From assembly GCA_910588905.1 (NCBI GenBank), contig CAJURZ010000005.1:37781-101780 (forward strand): 64,000 nucleotides of DNA, read 5' to 3'. The notes below the pieces were generated by a model. The model made no database searches, was not told where the DNA came from, and was given only the letters and a program-made list of their open reading frames with translations. Below are positions 9,002 through 18,112 of this stretch, one piece after another; positions within the stretch are counted from its first letter, which is position 1, and every line of letters starts with the position of its first letter. This DNA comes from an uncultured Eggerthellaceae bacterium (lineage in GTDB: Bacteria > Actinomycetota > Coriobacteriia > Coriobacteriales > Eggerthellaceae). The translations under genes and the position numbers were made by a program.

Positions 9002-9898
9002 TTATCGTATGGTCACGCCCTCCGGAAGCTCCACGGACCGCCAGTCGTCCTCATCGGCATCGGTCTCTTCCGGCTCCTCCTCAGCGATGACCGCCTCCTC
9101 CTCCTCAGGATCGAAGGCAGCGCGAAGGTCATCCGCGAAGGCTCGGGGTACGGCGAATACGATGCGTCCAAGGGCACCGGGATGCTCTGCTATCCATGCC
9201 TGGATGAGCTGGATCACCTGGGAAGCGGGGTAGCCGTTGCGTCCGCAGGCGAAGGCTCCCATCACGAGCGTCTCCACTTCCTGGGCTGCGGCGATGCGCA
9301 GGATGGTCTCTAGCCGGGCTGCCAGTTCGTTATCGCATTCTCTCTCGGAGCGGTGGTTCTCCAAGGCGCGTGCCCGCACCGGCTCCGCCACCACGATGAC
9401 ATCCGCCTTCTTCACATTGCCACCCTGGAGGAACATCACATCTGGCAGGTACACGGCTCGGTTGGTGAACAGCATACCGCGACGATAGTCCTTGTTCTTG
9501 TCATGATATGTTCCTCGGATGCCCAGCAATACCTGATACAGATTGCTCTCGGAGCAGAGGATCTGCTCGGGGCCGAAGGCACCGTCTTCATAGGCTCCGC
9601 CCGGGCGGGTGAATGATGCTGGATCGACCACGGCAACCTTCCCCTGACCATAGCGGCGGATGGCCTCAGGTGCGAAGCTGGTGACCACCTTCGTTTCCGT
9701 GGCTTCGAAGGGGGCAGGGTCTGGCAAGGGCAGCTCGCGTCCTTCGCCCTCTTCATAGATGATAGCAGCAGCTACGGTGCTCTCGGTATCCTGAGCGAAA
9801 GCGCCCTTCATGAGCCCTTCGTGCTTGGCTGCCTGGGCTTTGCGCTCCTCGCGCACCTGGTCATACCTGCGCTCCTGCTGCCCTCTTTCATTCGCCAT
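9002..9898 (-). CDS. TIGR02452 family protein (bacterial PARG-like macrodomain)
   Basis: A 298-residue protein with the TIGR02452/microbial PARG-like core: VVDPASFTRPGGAYEDGAFG, then PEQILCSESNLY, and MGAFACGRNGYP nearer the C terminus. Canonical members have a GGG-x(6-8)-QEE signature whose second glutamate is catalytic. Here the aligned positions read PEQ, so the catalytic glutamate appears to be glutamine. ADP-ribose binding may remain while glycohydrolase activity may be lost. The C-terminal 40 residues are very acidic. Start ATG 9898 follows GGAAAGGA. It is divergent from the PAS-GGDEF gene. Confidence 0.8.
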   Translation of the reverse strand: MANERGQQERRYDQVREERKAQAAKHEGLMKGAFAQDTESTVAAAIIYEEGEGRELPLPDPAPFEATETKVVTSFAPEAIRRYGQGKVAVVDPASFTRPGGAYEDGAFGPEQILCSESNLYQVLLGIRGTYHDKNKDYRRGMLFTNRAVYLPDVMFLQGGNVKKADVIVVAEPVRARALENHRSERECDNELAARLETILRIAAAQEVETLVMGAFACGRNGYPASQVIQLIQAWIAEHPGALGRIVFAVPRAFADDLRAAFDPEEEEAVIAEEEPEETDADEDDWRSVELPEGVTIR

Positions 9899-10017
9899 GA
9901 TGGATCCTTTCCGCCTCTTGGTTGATGGGCCTATCATATCCTTTTAGGTGGATGCCTTCACATTGTGCGAGAATAGGGCCTGCACTCATCTTGCAGCAAA
10001 TGGGAAGAAGCTCCGTC

Positions 10018-11370
10018 ATGACAGACTCTACACGATCAACGCAGCCTGACCCGTTCGACCTTCACGACGCTGAGAATCGCGCCGCCCAAGAGGCCTTCGG
10101 ACATTTCCTTGAGAACATCCCCGGGGGCATCTTTCGGTACAGTGCCGATGAGCCTGGTCGGATCGATTACGTCAGCCGGGATCTCATCTTGCTCATGGGT
10201 TGCGCTGACAAAGCGGCATTCGATCAGCTCACAGGTGGCTGCTTCAGTGGCATCATACATCCGGATGATCGGCAGCGAGTGCTGGATTCCATCGAACAGC
10301 AGATCGCTGAAGGGGACACAGATGAGGTGGTCTACCGCCTGAACCGAGCGGATGGCGAAGAGGTGTGGGTGGATGACCGAGGGCGCCTCATTACGGATTC
10401 TGCAGGGCATCGCTGGTTCTACGTGCTGGTGGTTGACGTCACCAGCAAGATCCTCAGCGAGCGGGAGCTGAAGCGGGCTCATGAGCGCATGAACATCCTC
10501 ACGGCCCTCAGCAATGATGTGGTGTTCGATATCGAATGCGGTACGGGTTACGCCCGGGTCTTCGGAGATTTCAAAGACCGTTTTGCCCGGGAACCCCGTC
10601 AGGAGGATTTCGTCGTTCAGCGTCGCTGCCACAAAGAATGCCATCTAGACATACATACCACTGATCTGTCTGAGCTCATGGAGGCCATCACGCCGGATAG
10701 CCTCGTTGACTTCGAGACCTCCACTGAAGGCCCCGATGGAGAACCGGTCTGGTATCGCTATCAGTCTGTGGTGCTCTACGACGAGGACAACAATGCGGTG
10801 CGCCATGTAGGGCGGTTACTGGATACCCATGAGATGGCCCTGCGCGAATCCCAGTTCCGCCGGCGAGCAGAGAAGGATAGCCTGACGGGGCTCTATAACC
10901 GCTCGGCTGCCTTGAATCGCATAGAGCCCGCATTGTGCAACGAAGAGGCTCCGTTCACGTTCTTCCTCATAGACATAGATGACTTCAAGGGCGTCAATGA
11001 TACCTATGGCCATCCGGAGGGGGATCGCGTGCTCATAGAGCTGGCGGATTTCCTCACCAAGGTCATGCGCCATGAGGATGTGGTGGCGCGTCTGGGTGGA
11101 GACGAGTTCGCTATCTTCGCGAAGGGGCTCAAGGACGGTGCTCCCCTCGATCGCATCATCGAGCACCTTACACGTGGGCCCTTCGCTACCCAGCGCCAAA
11201 CCGATGACGGGAAGCCCGAAGGGCCGGTTCCCTCCATCTCCATCGGTGCGGTGCATGGCGAAGGCGGTCCCCTTACCTTCGAGGAAGTGTATGCCCAGGC
11301 TGACGCGGCACTCTACGAGGCGAAGCAGAAGGGAAAGGCCCAGGCTTGCGTGAAGCCGATCGCCTGCTAG
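10018..11370 (+). CDS. PAS-PAS-GGDEF diguanylate cyclase
   Basis: Predicted to make cyclic di-GMP in the cytoplasm. The 450-residue product has an N-terminal PAS_3-type domain (about 20-150, with GGIFRYSADEPGRIDYVS and IIHPDDRQ), a second degenerate PAS region (about 155-300) and a GGDEF domain with intact RLGGDEF (360-364). The RHED inhibitory I-site (351-354) sits exactly five residues upstream, so product inhibition is expected. No membrane segment or signal peptide is seen. ATG 10018 was chosen over upstream in-frame starts because homology begins shortly after it and GGGAAGAAG precedes it. It heads a signalling cluster running to 17.2 kb. Confidence 0.88.
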   Translation: MTDSTRSTQPDPFDLHDAENRAAQEAFGHFLENIPGGIFRYSADEPGRIDYVSRDLILLMGCADKAAFDQLTGGCFSGIIHPDDRQRVLDSIEQQIAEGDTDEVVYRLNRADGEEVWVDDRGRLITDSAGHRWFYVLVVDVTSKILSERELKRAHERMNILTALSNDVVFDIECGTGYARVFGDFKDRFAREPRQEDFVVQRRCHKECHLDIHTTDLSELMEAITPDSLVDFETSTEGPDGEPVWYRYQSVVLYDEDNNAVRHVGRLLDTHEMALRESQFRRRAEKDSLTGLYNRSAALNRIEPALCNEEAPFTFFLIDIDDFKGVNDTYGHPEGDRVLIELADFLTKVMRHEDVVARLGGDEFAIFAKGLKDGAPLDRIIEHLTRGPFATQRQTDDGKPEGPVPSISIGAVHGEGGPLTFEEVYAQADAALYEAKQKGKAQACVKPIAC

Positions 11371-11480
11371 TCGTCTATGGTCTTCTCTTGCACCGTATGG
11401 TCGTCAAGGGTGGTTGCATGTCTCGAAAGGTGATCATGGCCTGATGCCTGCGTTGCGAACGTTTTGTCTTCTTGTCATTG

Positions 11481-11510
11481 TTGAAAAGGCAACCGTGCCC
11501 AAGGTATGAT
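11481..11510 (+). promoter_or_regulatory. Promoter of the REC-HD-GYP-GGDEF gene
   Basis: TTGAAA (11481-11486), an 18-base spacer and TATGAT (11505-11510). It would give a leader of about 125-160 bases before the gene. Confidence 0.5.
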
Positions 11511-11634
11511 ATGCACTACGCAAAAATCAACGGTTCATCAACAAGTCTTTGGTTGCGAAGACTGATGGTGACCTGAGTAAGATCGCTATCGGATAGCAGG
11601 GGTTACCGCCTCCATATTGCCTAGCAGAAGGGGA
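11511..11634 (+). ncRNA. Structured 5' leader, possible regulatory RNA
   Basis: The leader folds into a long hairpin at about 11533-11575 (GGT-CATCA..GTCTT / AAGAC..TGATG..ACC), then GCTAT-CGG-ATAGC, then GGGGTTACCGCC. The 3' segment ATAGCAGGGGTTACCG resembles the 3' strand of GEMM-I c-di-GMP riboswitches, and ACGCAAA occurs at the 5' side. The GAAA tetraloop and complete GEMM core are not visible, so identity as a c-di-GMP sensor is only a hypothesis. Confidence 0.35.
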
Positions 11635-11678
11635 CGATAAAACTGGACACCATCGCAAAGGCCGCGCAGATTCCCTCC

Positions 11679-13790
11679 GTGGCTCAAGCCAAGCAGAAGC
11701 AGACCATCCTCATCGTAGACGACGACATGCAGAACCGCATGATCCTCGCTGACATGATCGGTCCTACCTATGAGATCGTTGAAGCCGAGAACGGCCTTGA
11801 AGGCGTGGCTGCCATGCAGAAGCTGGGAACCAAGATATCCCTGGTCCTGTTGGATATCAACATGCCGGAGATGGATGGGTTCGATGTGCTGGCGGTCATG
11901 AACAAGAACAAGTGGATCAACGACATGCCCGTCATCATGGTCACTTCGGAAACAGCCTCCTCCTATCTTGAGCGAGCTTACGACTTGGGAGCTGTGGACT
12001 TCATCAACCGTCCCTTCGACATGAAGGTGGTTCAGCGGCGCGTCAACAATACCATCCTCCTCTTCGCGAAGCAGAAGGCCTTGGTAGGCCTAGTGGCCGA
12101 TCAGATCCTGGAGCGCGAAAAAGCCAACAATCTGATGATCTCCATCCTGAGCCACATCGTAGAGTTCCGCAACGGCGAGAGCGGGTTGCATGTCATGCAT
12201 GTCTCTACCATGACAGAGATCCTGCTGCATCAAGTAGTGAAGAGGACCGATCGCTATCAGCTCTCTGCGGGGGATATCTCCCGCATCGCCATGGCCTCTA
12301 GCCTCCACGACGTAGGGAAGATCTCCATCCCGGATTCCGTGCTCAACAAACCCGGGCGCTTGACCGACGAAGAATTCGAACTCATGAAGACCCATACTTC
12401 GGTAGGGGCTGCTATGTTGGCGGATGTGCCTGTCCGTCAGGAAGATCCCCTCGTGCGCACGGCCTATGAGATCTGCCGTTGGCATCACGAACGCTACGAT
12501 GGCAGAGGCTACCCTGACGGCCTTAAGGGGGACGACATCCCCATATCCGCGCAGGCGGTCTCATTGGCAGATGTCTACGATGCTCTTACCAGCAAGCGCG
12601 TCTACAAGGATGCCTTCTCCCACGAGAAGGCCATGGAGATGATCCTTGCAGGAGAATGCGGGACCTTCAACCCGTTCCTCTTGGAGTGCTTCGTAGAGGT
12701 GGCCGATGAGATCCATGAGCAATTGAAGCTGAATTCTCCCAGCGTGGGGGCCGACCGTGAGATCGGGCAGATCGTGGAAGCGGCTATCATCCCTGAAAAG
12801 GGCGAAGCTTCAAGCCGCACTCTGGAGCTGTTGGATTACGAACGCATGAAATACCAGTTCTTCGCCTCCATGTCCAACGAGCTCCAATATGAATATACCG
12901 AAGACCCGCCCATGGCTGTGCTCTCGGATTGGGCTGATACGAAGATGGGTCTGCCTGAGGTGATCAAGGATCCCTATGAGGATGAGCAGATGAACAGCAT
13001 CTTCGGAGCAGAGAACCTGCAGAGCCTGCGAAGGGCGCTCCATAGCACCACGCCAGAAGAGCCGGTGATCCAGATGGAATTCGAAGCCACCGTAGAAGGT
13101 GAGCCTCGCTGGTTCCAGATCACCGCCCACGCGAACTGGAGTGCTGACGACCCGCAGGTCTATCTGGGGTCTATCGGCAAGATAGTGGACATCCATGAGC
13201 ATCATGAGAAGATGGCCGACCTTCAGCGCAGGGCCACCCATGATTCCCTCACGGGGCTGCTGAACCATAGCTACGCCAAGAAGGTGGTCCAAGAGCGCAT
13301 GAAGCTCAACCCCGATAAGGACTTCGTCTTCATCATCCTGGACATGGATAAGTTCAAGATGGTGAACGACACCCACGGTCATCTCTTCGGCGATAAGGTG
13401 CTCTTCCATCTGGCTCAGCGTCTGGAGGGCAGCGTTCGCGGCAATGATATCGTAGCCCGGGTGGGGGGTGACGAGTTCTTCGTGTGCATGGAGTGCAATA
13501 TCGAGCCAGAGCCTCTGATCAAGCGCATCTATGAGTCGATCATCGGCGAATACGACGGGATCGATGTTTCTGTTAGCATAGGTATCGCAACAGCCAAGGG
13601 TGAAGAGGGCTCCTACGACGATCTGTTCCGGAGCGCCGATCACGCGCTCTATCAAATGAAGGCGGCGGGGCGCGGCGGCTACATCTTCGCTGAGCGGATG
13701 CCGTCCGAGGCGGAGGCCCTATCGGCCATCTCGGCCATAGACGCTCAAGAAGAGGAGAGCATCCAGGCGGTTCGTGCTAAGCGGAGCTAA
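11679..13790 (+). CDS. Response regulator with REC, HD-GYP and GGDEF domains
   Basis: A 703-residue protein joining a receiver domain (1-125, phospho-acceptor Asp59 in LLDINMPEMDG), an HD-GYP phosphodiesterase (about 145-340, His210/Asp211 in LHDVGK, HHE at 269-271, GYP at 277-279), a PAS-like linker (about 395-510) and a GGDEF cyclase (596-600, with RGND I-site at 587-590). All catalytic motifs look intact, so one chain could both make and break c-di-GMP under phosphorylation control. The given start is GTG 11679, which lacks a ribosome binding site. CTG 11643, in frame, sits 8 bases after AGAAGGGGA and may be the true start, adding 12 residues. Likely partner of the HPt protein and hybrid kinase downstream. 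Confidence 0.9.
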   Translation: MAQAKQKQTILIVDDDMQNRMILADMIGPTYEIVEAENGLEGVAAMQKLGTKISLVLLDINMPEMDGFDVLAVMNKNKWINDMPVIMVTSETASSYLERAYDLGAVDFINRPFDMKVVQRRVNNTILLFAKQKALVGLVADQILEREKANNLMISILSHIVEFRNGESGLHVMHVSTMTEILLHQVVKRTDRYQLSAGDISRIAMASSLHDVGKISIPDSVLNKPGRLTDEEFELMKTHTSVGAAMLADVPVRQEDPLVRTAYEICRWHHERYDGRGYPDGLKGDDIPISAQAVSLADVYDALTSKRVYKDAFSHEKAMEMILAGECGTFNPFLLECFVEVADEIHEQLKLNSPSVGADREIGQIVEAAIIPEKGEASSRTLELLDYERMKYQFFASMSNELQYEYTEDPPMAVLSDWADTKMGLPEVIKDPYEDEQMNSIFGAENLQSLRRALHSTTPEEPVIQMEFEATVEGEPRWFQITAHANWSADDPQVYLGSIGKIVDIHEHHEKMADLQRRATHDSLTGLLNHSYAKKVVQERMKLNPDKDFVFIILDMDKFKMVNDTHGHLFGDKVLFHLAQRLEGSVRGNDIVARVGGDEFFVCMECNIEPEPLIKRIYESIIGEYDGIDVSVSIGIATAKGEEGSYDDLFRSADHALYQMKAAGRGGYIFAERMPSEAEALSAISAIDAQEEESIQAVRAKRS

Positions 13791-13834
13791 GAGGCAGAGG
13801 GCCTTGATCGGCCGCAGAGAAGGAGATGGGATAG

Positions 13835-14200
13835 ATGTCACTGGAAACATGCTATGCACAGCTCGGCGGCGATCTTGAGGATGTCCGTTCGCGACTCGTC
13901 ACGGATGAGCGGATCATCAAATTCATCGGCATCTTCGCGGAGAGCCCGTTATTCGACAACCTCCAGAAGGCCTTGGACGAAGGGAACATGGAAGAGGCGT
14001 TCCGGGCCGTCCATACCATGAAGGGCAATAGCCGTGATATGGGCTTCATGCCGCTCTTCGAAGCCTCCTGCGAGCTCTCTGAGGTTCTGAGGCTCGATGA
14101 TGCCGGGGTGCCTGCAGGCCCTTTGGAGCAGGTGCCGGAGCTCTTCGGGAAGCTTGAGGATGCCTACCGTACTACCGTGGATGCGTTCTCGCAGATCTGA
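13835..14200 (+). CDS. HPt (histidine phosphotransfer) domain protein
   Basis: A 121-residue single-domain phosphotransfer protein. The phosphorylatable His60 lies in AVHTMKGNSRDMG, the standard HxxKG HPt motif, within a predicted four-helix bundle. AGAAGGAGA precedes the ATG. It lies 44 bases after the REC-HD-GYP-GGDEF gene and 57 bases before the hybrid kinase. It is therefore the natural shuttle between the kinase receiver domains and the c-di-GMP regulator. Confidence 0.9.
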   Translation: MSLETCYAQLGGDLEDVRSRLVTDERIIKFIGIFAESPLFDNLQKALDEGNMEEAFRAVHTMKGNSRDMGFMPLFEASCELSEVLRLDDAGVPAGPLEQVPELFGKLEDAYRTTVDAFSQI

Positions 14201-14257
14201 CAAGCAGGGTGAGGGGCCGAGGGGTCCTTCATTCATAGAAGGAGGGGCATTCAGCCT

Positions 14258-17236
14258 ATGACGGCAACGGAGGCAGCGAATAGATTGGGGTTGATGACGC
14301 GCAACCGCGTCGTTGCTGCCATTTGTGCAGTCATCATCATCGTCCTCTCATTCCTCATGTTCTTGACTGCTACGCAAGAGCGCATCGTCGATCAGAACCA
14401 GCGCTACTTGGAGGGTACTACCCTGCAGACATCCCGCCGCGTGGCCGATCTTCTCCTCAATGCTCAGATGATGATCGACGTAGAGGCTAACAGCTATCAG
14501 GCGCGTATGACCTCTGACCGGGTAGATCCAGCTGATCTTCCTGAGATCCTGCGTTCGTCCCCCTTTGATCACATCATCTTGGTCAGCAAGGATGGTCAGG
14601 TCTACGATGATCGGGGTGCGGTAGAAGGGCTGAATGCAGACGAGCTCTTCCCTCAGGGTCTCACGGGGGAATCTGGAGTGGCTTCCATCAAGTCGTCTTC
14701 CATAGACAAAGAACCCATGGTGGCCTTCTATACTCCCATCGAATACCAAGGGGAAGTGGTAGGGATCTTGGTGGGCTCCTATACGGAGGTTCACCTCTCT
14801 GAGATGATCACCACCTATTTCTTCGGCGAGCAGACCTCCACCTATCTCTGTGACAGCGACGGCACCATCATCGCCAGCTCTGCTACCACGCAGAGCAACT
14901 ATGAGACCGTGGCTGATATCTACGGGGGCGAAGAGCTGGAAGGGATCACCCTGGAAGAGCTCCAAGAGGCTCTGGCTACCAACACCGATATCGGTTTCTC
15001 CTATCAGACGCCAACAGGTACAGGGACTGCCTATCTGATGGATATCGAGGGCACTTCGTGGATGGTGTTGCGGTCGTTCCCGGCCAGCCTCACCAATGGC
15101 ATGATCAACAACGCCACTGCGGCCGCCATGACATTGATCCTCGGGGTCACGGCTGCCATCATCCTCTTCGTGGCGGTGCTCTTGGTGCAAGCCCGCCGTC
15201 AATCGAAGCAGCTTCTCTTCGAGAAGACCCAGGCCACCCGCATCGTGGATGCTTCTACGAACCTGTTTCAGCGACTCATCCGGCTTGATATCATCAACGG
15301 TACCTATGAGTATCTGAAATCCTCGGGTCTGCCGAACGGCCTCAAACATGAGGGAGACATCGACACCTTCCTTGAATTCTGGGTCGATCGTGCGGGCGAT
15401 GACACGAACCGGGCCATCATCGCGAAAGCCCTGGACCCTGACCTCATCCAGCGGGATCTGACCAAGGACACTCCGTATCTCCAGGTGGAGTATCAGATAC
15501 AGAGCGCCGATGACCCCAGCGCTCTTGTCTGGATCCAGGTCTCTGTTATCTGCCTTGAGCGGGATGGCAAGGGCATTGCCGAAAGCGTGCTCTTAGCCAT
15601 CCAAGACGAGACTGAGATCAAACAGCAAGAGCTAGCTGCGCGCGAGGCGCTGGAAGAGGCGTATCTGGCAGCGGATCAAGCTTCGAAGGCCAAAAGCGAT
15701 TTCCTGAACTCCATGAGCCATGATATCCGCACCCCTATGAACTCCATCATGGGTCTCACGGCCATTGCCGCCATGCATATCGACGATACGGAACGGGTGG
15801 AAGATTGCCTGAACAAGATCACCATCTCCAACAAGCATCTGCTGGGCCTCATCAATGAGGTGCTGGACATGGCCAAGATCGAATCAGGGAAGATCTCCTT
15901 GGCGGATGAGGAGTTCGACATAGCTGAGACGGTGGAGAACCTGCTCACCATCGTCCATCCCCAGATCGAGGCGAAGGGCCAAACGCTCAAGGTGGATATC
16001 GCTGATATCAAGCATGAGCATGTGATCGGCGACCCGATGCGTTTGCAGCAGGTCTTCATGAACATCATGGGCAACGCCATCAAATTCACCCCCGAGGGAG
16101 GTACCATCGGGTTCAATATCACCGAGAAGCCCTCGCCTACCCATGGAAGCGGCTGCTATGAGTTCACCTTTACGGATACAGGCTGCGGTATGGATGAGGA
16201 GTTCGTCCAGCGGGTCTTCGAGCCGTTCTCCCGGGCCAATGACTCACGTACCACCAAGGTGGAGGGTACGGGACTGGGCATGGCCATCGTGAAGAGCATC
16301 GTTTCCTTGATGAATGGCACCGTTGAGGTAGAGAGCAAGCTGAATGAAGGATCGACGTTCCGCGTGACGGTGTTCCTGAAGTTGCGTGACCCTAGGGACG
16401 AGGATCTGACCAGCCTCCAGGGACTTTCTGTGCTGGTGGCCGATGATGATGAGGATGCTTGCGAAAGCGCCGTCGAGCTGCTTGAGAGCATCGGCATGCA
16501 AGCACAGTACGTGACCAATGGTCATGCAGCAGTAGAGGCCGTGCGTGACCATCACGGGCGCGGCAACGGCTTCGCCGCGGTCATCTTGGACTGGAAGATG
16601 CCCGAGAAGAGCGGCATCGAGGCTGCGCGAGAGATCCGTCAGATGGCGGATGTGAACCTGCCCATCATCATCCTGTCTGCCTTCGATTGGTCTTCCATAG
16701 AGCAAGAGGCGCGTGAGACGGGGGTGGATGCATTCATCTCCAAACCCCTATTCCGCTCCCGCTTGATCCATGTCATGCAAAGCCTTGTGACGGGGATCGA
16801 TGGGGAGGGCTATGACGAGCGCAAGGAGCTCCAGCAGGCGGACTATCGGGATAAGCGCATCCTCTTGACCGAAGACAATGCCATGGCCGCTGAGATCGGT
16901 CTCGATATCATCGGAATGACGGGCGCTCAGGTGGATCACGCTGAGAACGGCCAGGAAGCCCTTGATGCGCTCCTGCAGCATGAGCCGAATCACTATGACC
17001 TGGTCTTCATGGATATCCAGATGCCCGTTATGAATGGGTATGAGGCTACGCGAGCCATACGCGCTGCTGCGAAGGAGGGCAGGTCTGATCTGGCTGAACT
17101 GCCCATCGTGGCGCTCTCTGCCGATGCCTTCGCTGAGGATATCCAGAAGGCGAAGGCTGCGGGCATGAACGATCACATGTCCAAGCCCATGGAGATCAAG
17201 AATCTATTGCGCATGCTCGATCAGTGGGCTATCTGA
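14258..17236 (+). CDS. Hybrid sensor histidine kinase with two receiver domains
   Basis: A 992-residue membrane kinase. Membrane segments at about 18-38 and 286-309 enclose an extracytoplasmic sensor region of the cache type. A PAS-like region follows, then HisKA with His488 in SMSHDIRTPMN, a HATPase_c domain (GDPMRLQQVFMNIMGNAIKF, DTGCGMD, GTGLGMAI), REC1 (Asp778 in VILDWKMPEKSG) and REC2 (Asp919 in VFMDIQMPVMNG). The architecture predicts His-Asp-His-Asp relay through the neighbouring HPt protein. The ATG at 14258 has GGAGGGG about 12 bases upstream; ATG 14294 is an alternative. The signal sensed is unknown. Confidence 0.92.
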   Translation: MTATEAANRLGLMTRNRVVAAICAVIIIVLSFLMFLTATQERIVDQNQRYLEGTTLQTSRRVADLLLNAQMMIDVEANSYQARMTSDRVDPADLPEILRSSPFDHIILVSKDGQVYDDRGAVEGLNADELFPQGLTGESGVASIKSSSIDKEPMVAFYTPIEYQGEVVGILVGSYTEVHLSEMITTYFFGEQTSTYLCDSDGTIIASSATTQSNYETVADIYGGEELEGITLEELQEALATNTDIGFSYQTPTGTGTAYLMDIEGTSWMVLRSFPASLTNGMINNATAAAMTLILGVTAAIILFVAVLLVQARRQSKQLLFEKTQATRIVDASTNLFQRLIRLDIINGTYEYLKSSGLPNGLKHEGDIDTFLEFWVDRAGDDTNRAIIAKALDPDLIQRDLTKDTPYLQVEYQIQSADDPSALVWIQVSVICLERDGKGIAESVLLAIQDETEIKQQELAAREALEEAYLAADQASKAKSDFLNSMSHDIRTPMNSIMGLTAIAAMHIDDTERVEDCLNKITISNKHLLGLINEVLDMAKIESGKISLADEEFDIAETVENLLTIVHPQIEAKGQTLKVDIADIKHEHVIGDPMRLQQVFMNIMGNAIKFTPEGGTIGFNITEKPSPTHGSGCYEFTFTDTGCGMDEEFVQRVFEPFSRANDSRTTKVEGTGLGMAIVKSIVSLMNGTVEVESKLNEGSTFRVTVFLKLRDPRDEDLTSLQGLSVLVADDDEDACESAVELLESIGMQAQYVTNGHAAVEAVRDHHGRGNGFAAVILDWKMPEKSGIEAAREIRQMADVNLPIIILSAFDWSSIEQEARETGVDAFISKPLFRSRLIHVMQSLVTGIDGEGYDERKELQQADYRDKRILLTEDNAMAAEIGLDIIGMTGAQVDHAENGQEALDALLQHEPNHYDLVFMDIQMPVMNGYEATRAIRAAAKEGRSDLAELPIVALSADAFAEDIQKAKAAGMNDHMSKPMEIKNLLRMLDQWAI

Positions 17237-17263
17237 TCCCCCTGCTGCTTTCAGGATGATATC

Positions 17264-17288
17264 TGTAGGGACCGATCATGATCGGTCC
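17264..17288. repeat. Dispersed intergenic palindrome
   Basis: TGTAGGGACCGATC-AT-GATCGGTCC, a copy of the palindrome family with a GGACCGATC inner stem. The rest of the gap up to 17393 shows nothing I recognise. Confidence 0.7.
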
Positions 17289-17393
17289 GCTTGCCTAGGT
17301 TGTGATGCATTCGGGTGGACGTGTGCTTCGCTTCGATCGGCCCCTCGTCCTCCTGCGTCAGCAGCGCAAGCCATGACAGGCTTTGTATGCTGA

Positions 17394-17422
17394 GTGGCAA
17401 ATAATGGATGTGCCCCTATAAT
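17394..17422 (+). promoter_or_regulatory. Putative promoter
   Basis: GTGGCA (17394-17399), 17 bases, then a perfect TATAAT (17417-17422), about 50 bases before the small membrane protein gene. Confidence 0.5.
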
Positions 17423-17475
17423 GGGGAGGTAATACCCGCACGGGTACTGGCTTTCCAGGGAACAGGATCGCATCC

Positions 17476-17964
17476 ATGCGAAAGGGAAATTGGCTTGTCA
17501 TAGCTATCCTCTTTGGGGCATCTGTGCTGTTCCTCATCATGTGGCATCACTTCGATTTCGATCTGATCCACGGCGTTGACCTGGCCATCACCATCTTTTG
17601 GTGGGTGATCATCCTCGGCGTTTGCATTGCCATCAAGCTGGCTGAGGAGAAGCGTCGCCAAAGCGTGCGCACGGCATTCTTGGCCCCTGGGCTCATCTAT
17701 AACTCTGAATCGGGGATCGTGCGGGTGCCATCCGATGAAGACATGGTGTCAGCCCTTCAGCAGGTGCTTGCGAATCTTCGCTATGACATGGTCAAGGCAG
17801 AGGTCCCCAAGGATTCGCATATCCGCTTCAACTATGTGGTTCGCACCAGTCGGTTCGCAGACGAAGGAGAACAGTGGACGGGCGAGCTGGTGAGGGTGCG
17901 TGCCCCTGGGCATCCTAAACCCTTCAAGAGCCGCGAAGAGCTCGCTATCCTACTGAACAGCTAG
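17476..17964 (+). CDS. Two-helix membrane protein of unknown function
   Basis: A 162-residue protein with two membrane segments (about 6-23 and 35-55: LVIAILFGASVLFLIMW and LAITIFWWVIILGVCIAI) and a soluble basic C-terminal domain of about 105 residues, probably cytoplasmic. The C-terminal part has a regular alpha/beta pattern (DEDMVSALQQVLANLRYDMV) but no motif I recognise. It stands alone behind its own promoter. Function is not known to me. Confidence 0.7.
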   Translation: MRKGNWLVIAILFGASVLFLIMWHHFDFDLIHGVDLAITIFWWVIILGVCIAIKLAEEKRRQSVRTAFLAPGLIYNSESGIVRVPSDEDMVSALQQVLANLRYDMVKAEVPKDSHIRFNYVVRTSRFADEGEQWTGELVRVRAPGHPKPFKSREELAILLNS

Positions 17965-18011
17965 CTGTTCCTTCGGTGATCTTGCGTTGCGCGAAGACCA
18001 CGCGCAACAGC

Positions 18012-18076
18012 GGGCAGATCCAAGATCCGCCCCTACGGCAACCCGGTACCCCGCAGGGGCCGACCAAGGTTGGCCC
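18012..18076. repeat. Two dispersed palindromes
   Basis: GGGCAGATC..GATCCGCCCCTAC (18012-18036, inverted orientation) and CGCAGGGGCCGACC..GGTTGGCCC (18051-18076), between convergent genes. Confidence 0.7.
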
Positions 18077-18112
18077 AATCCAACCCACTCTGCGGTTTCA
18101 GGGGGAGGGCTC

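Noticed and set aside
12810..13655. 281-codon antisense frame over the GGDEF region
   Set aside because: Mirrors the real gene, shows no motif, and lacks a start signal.
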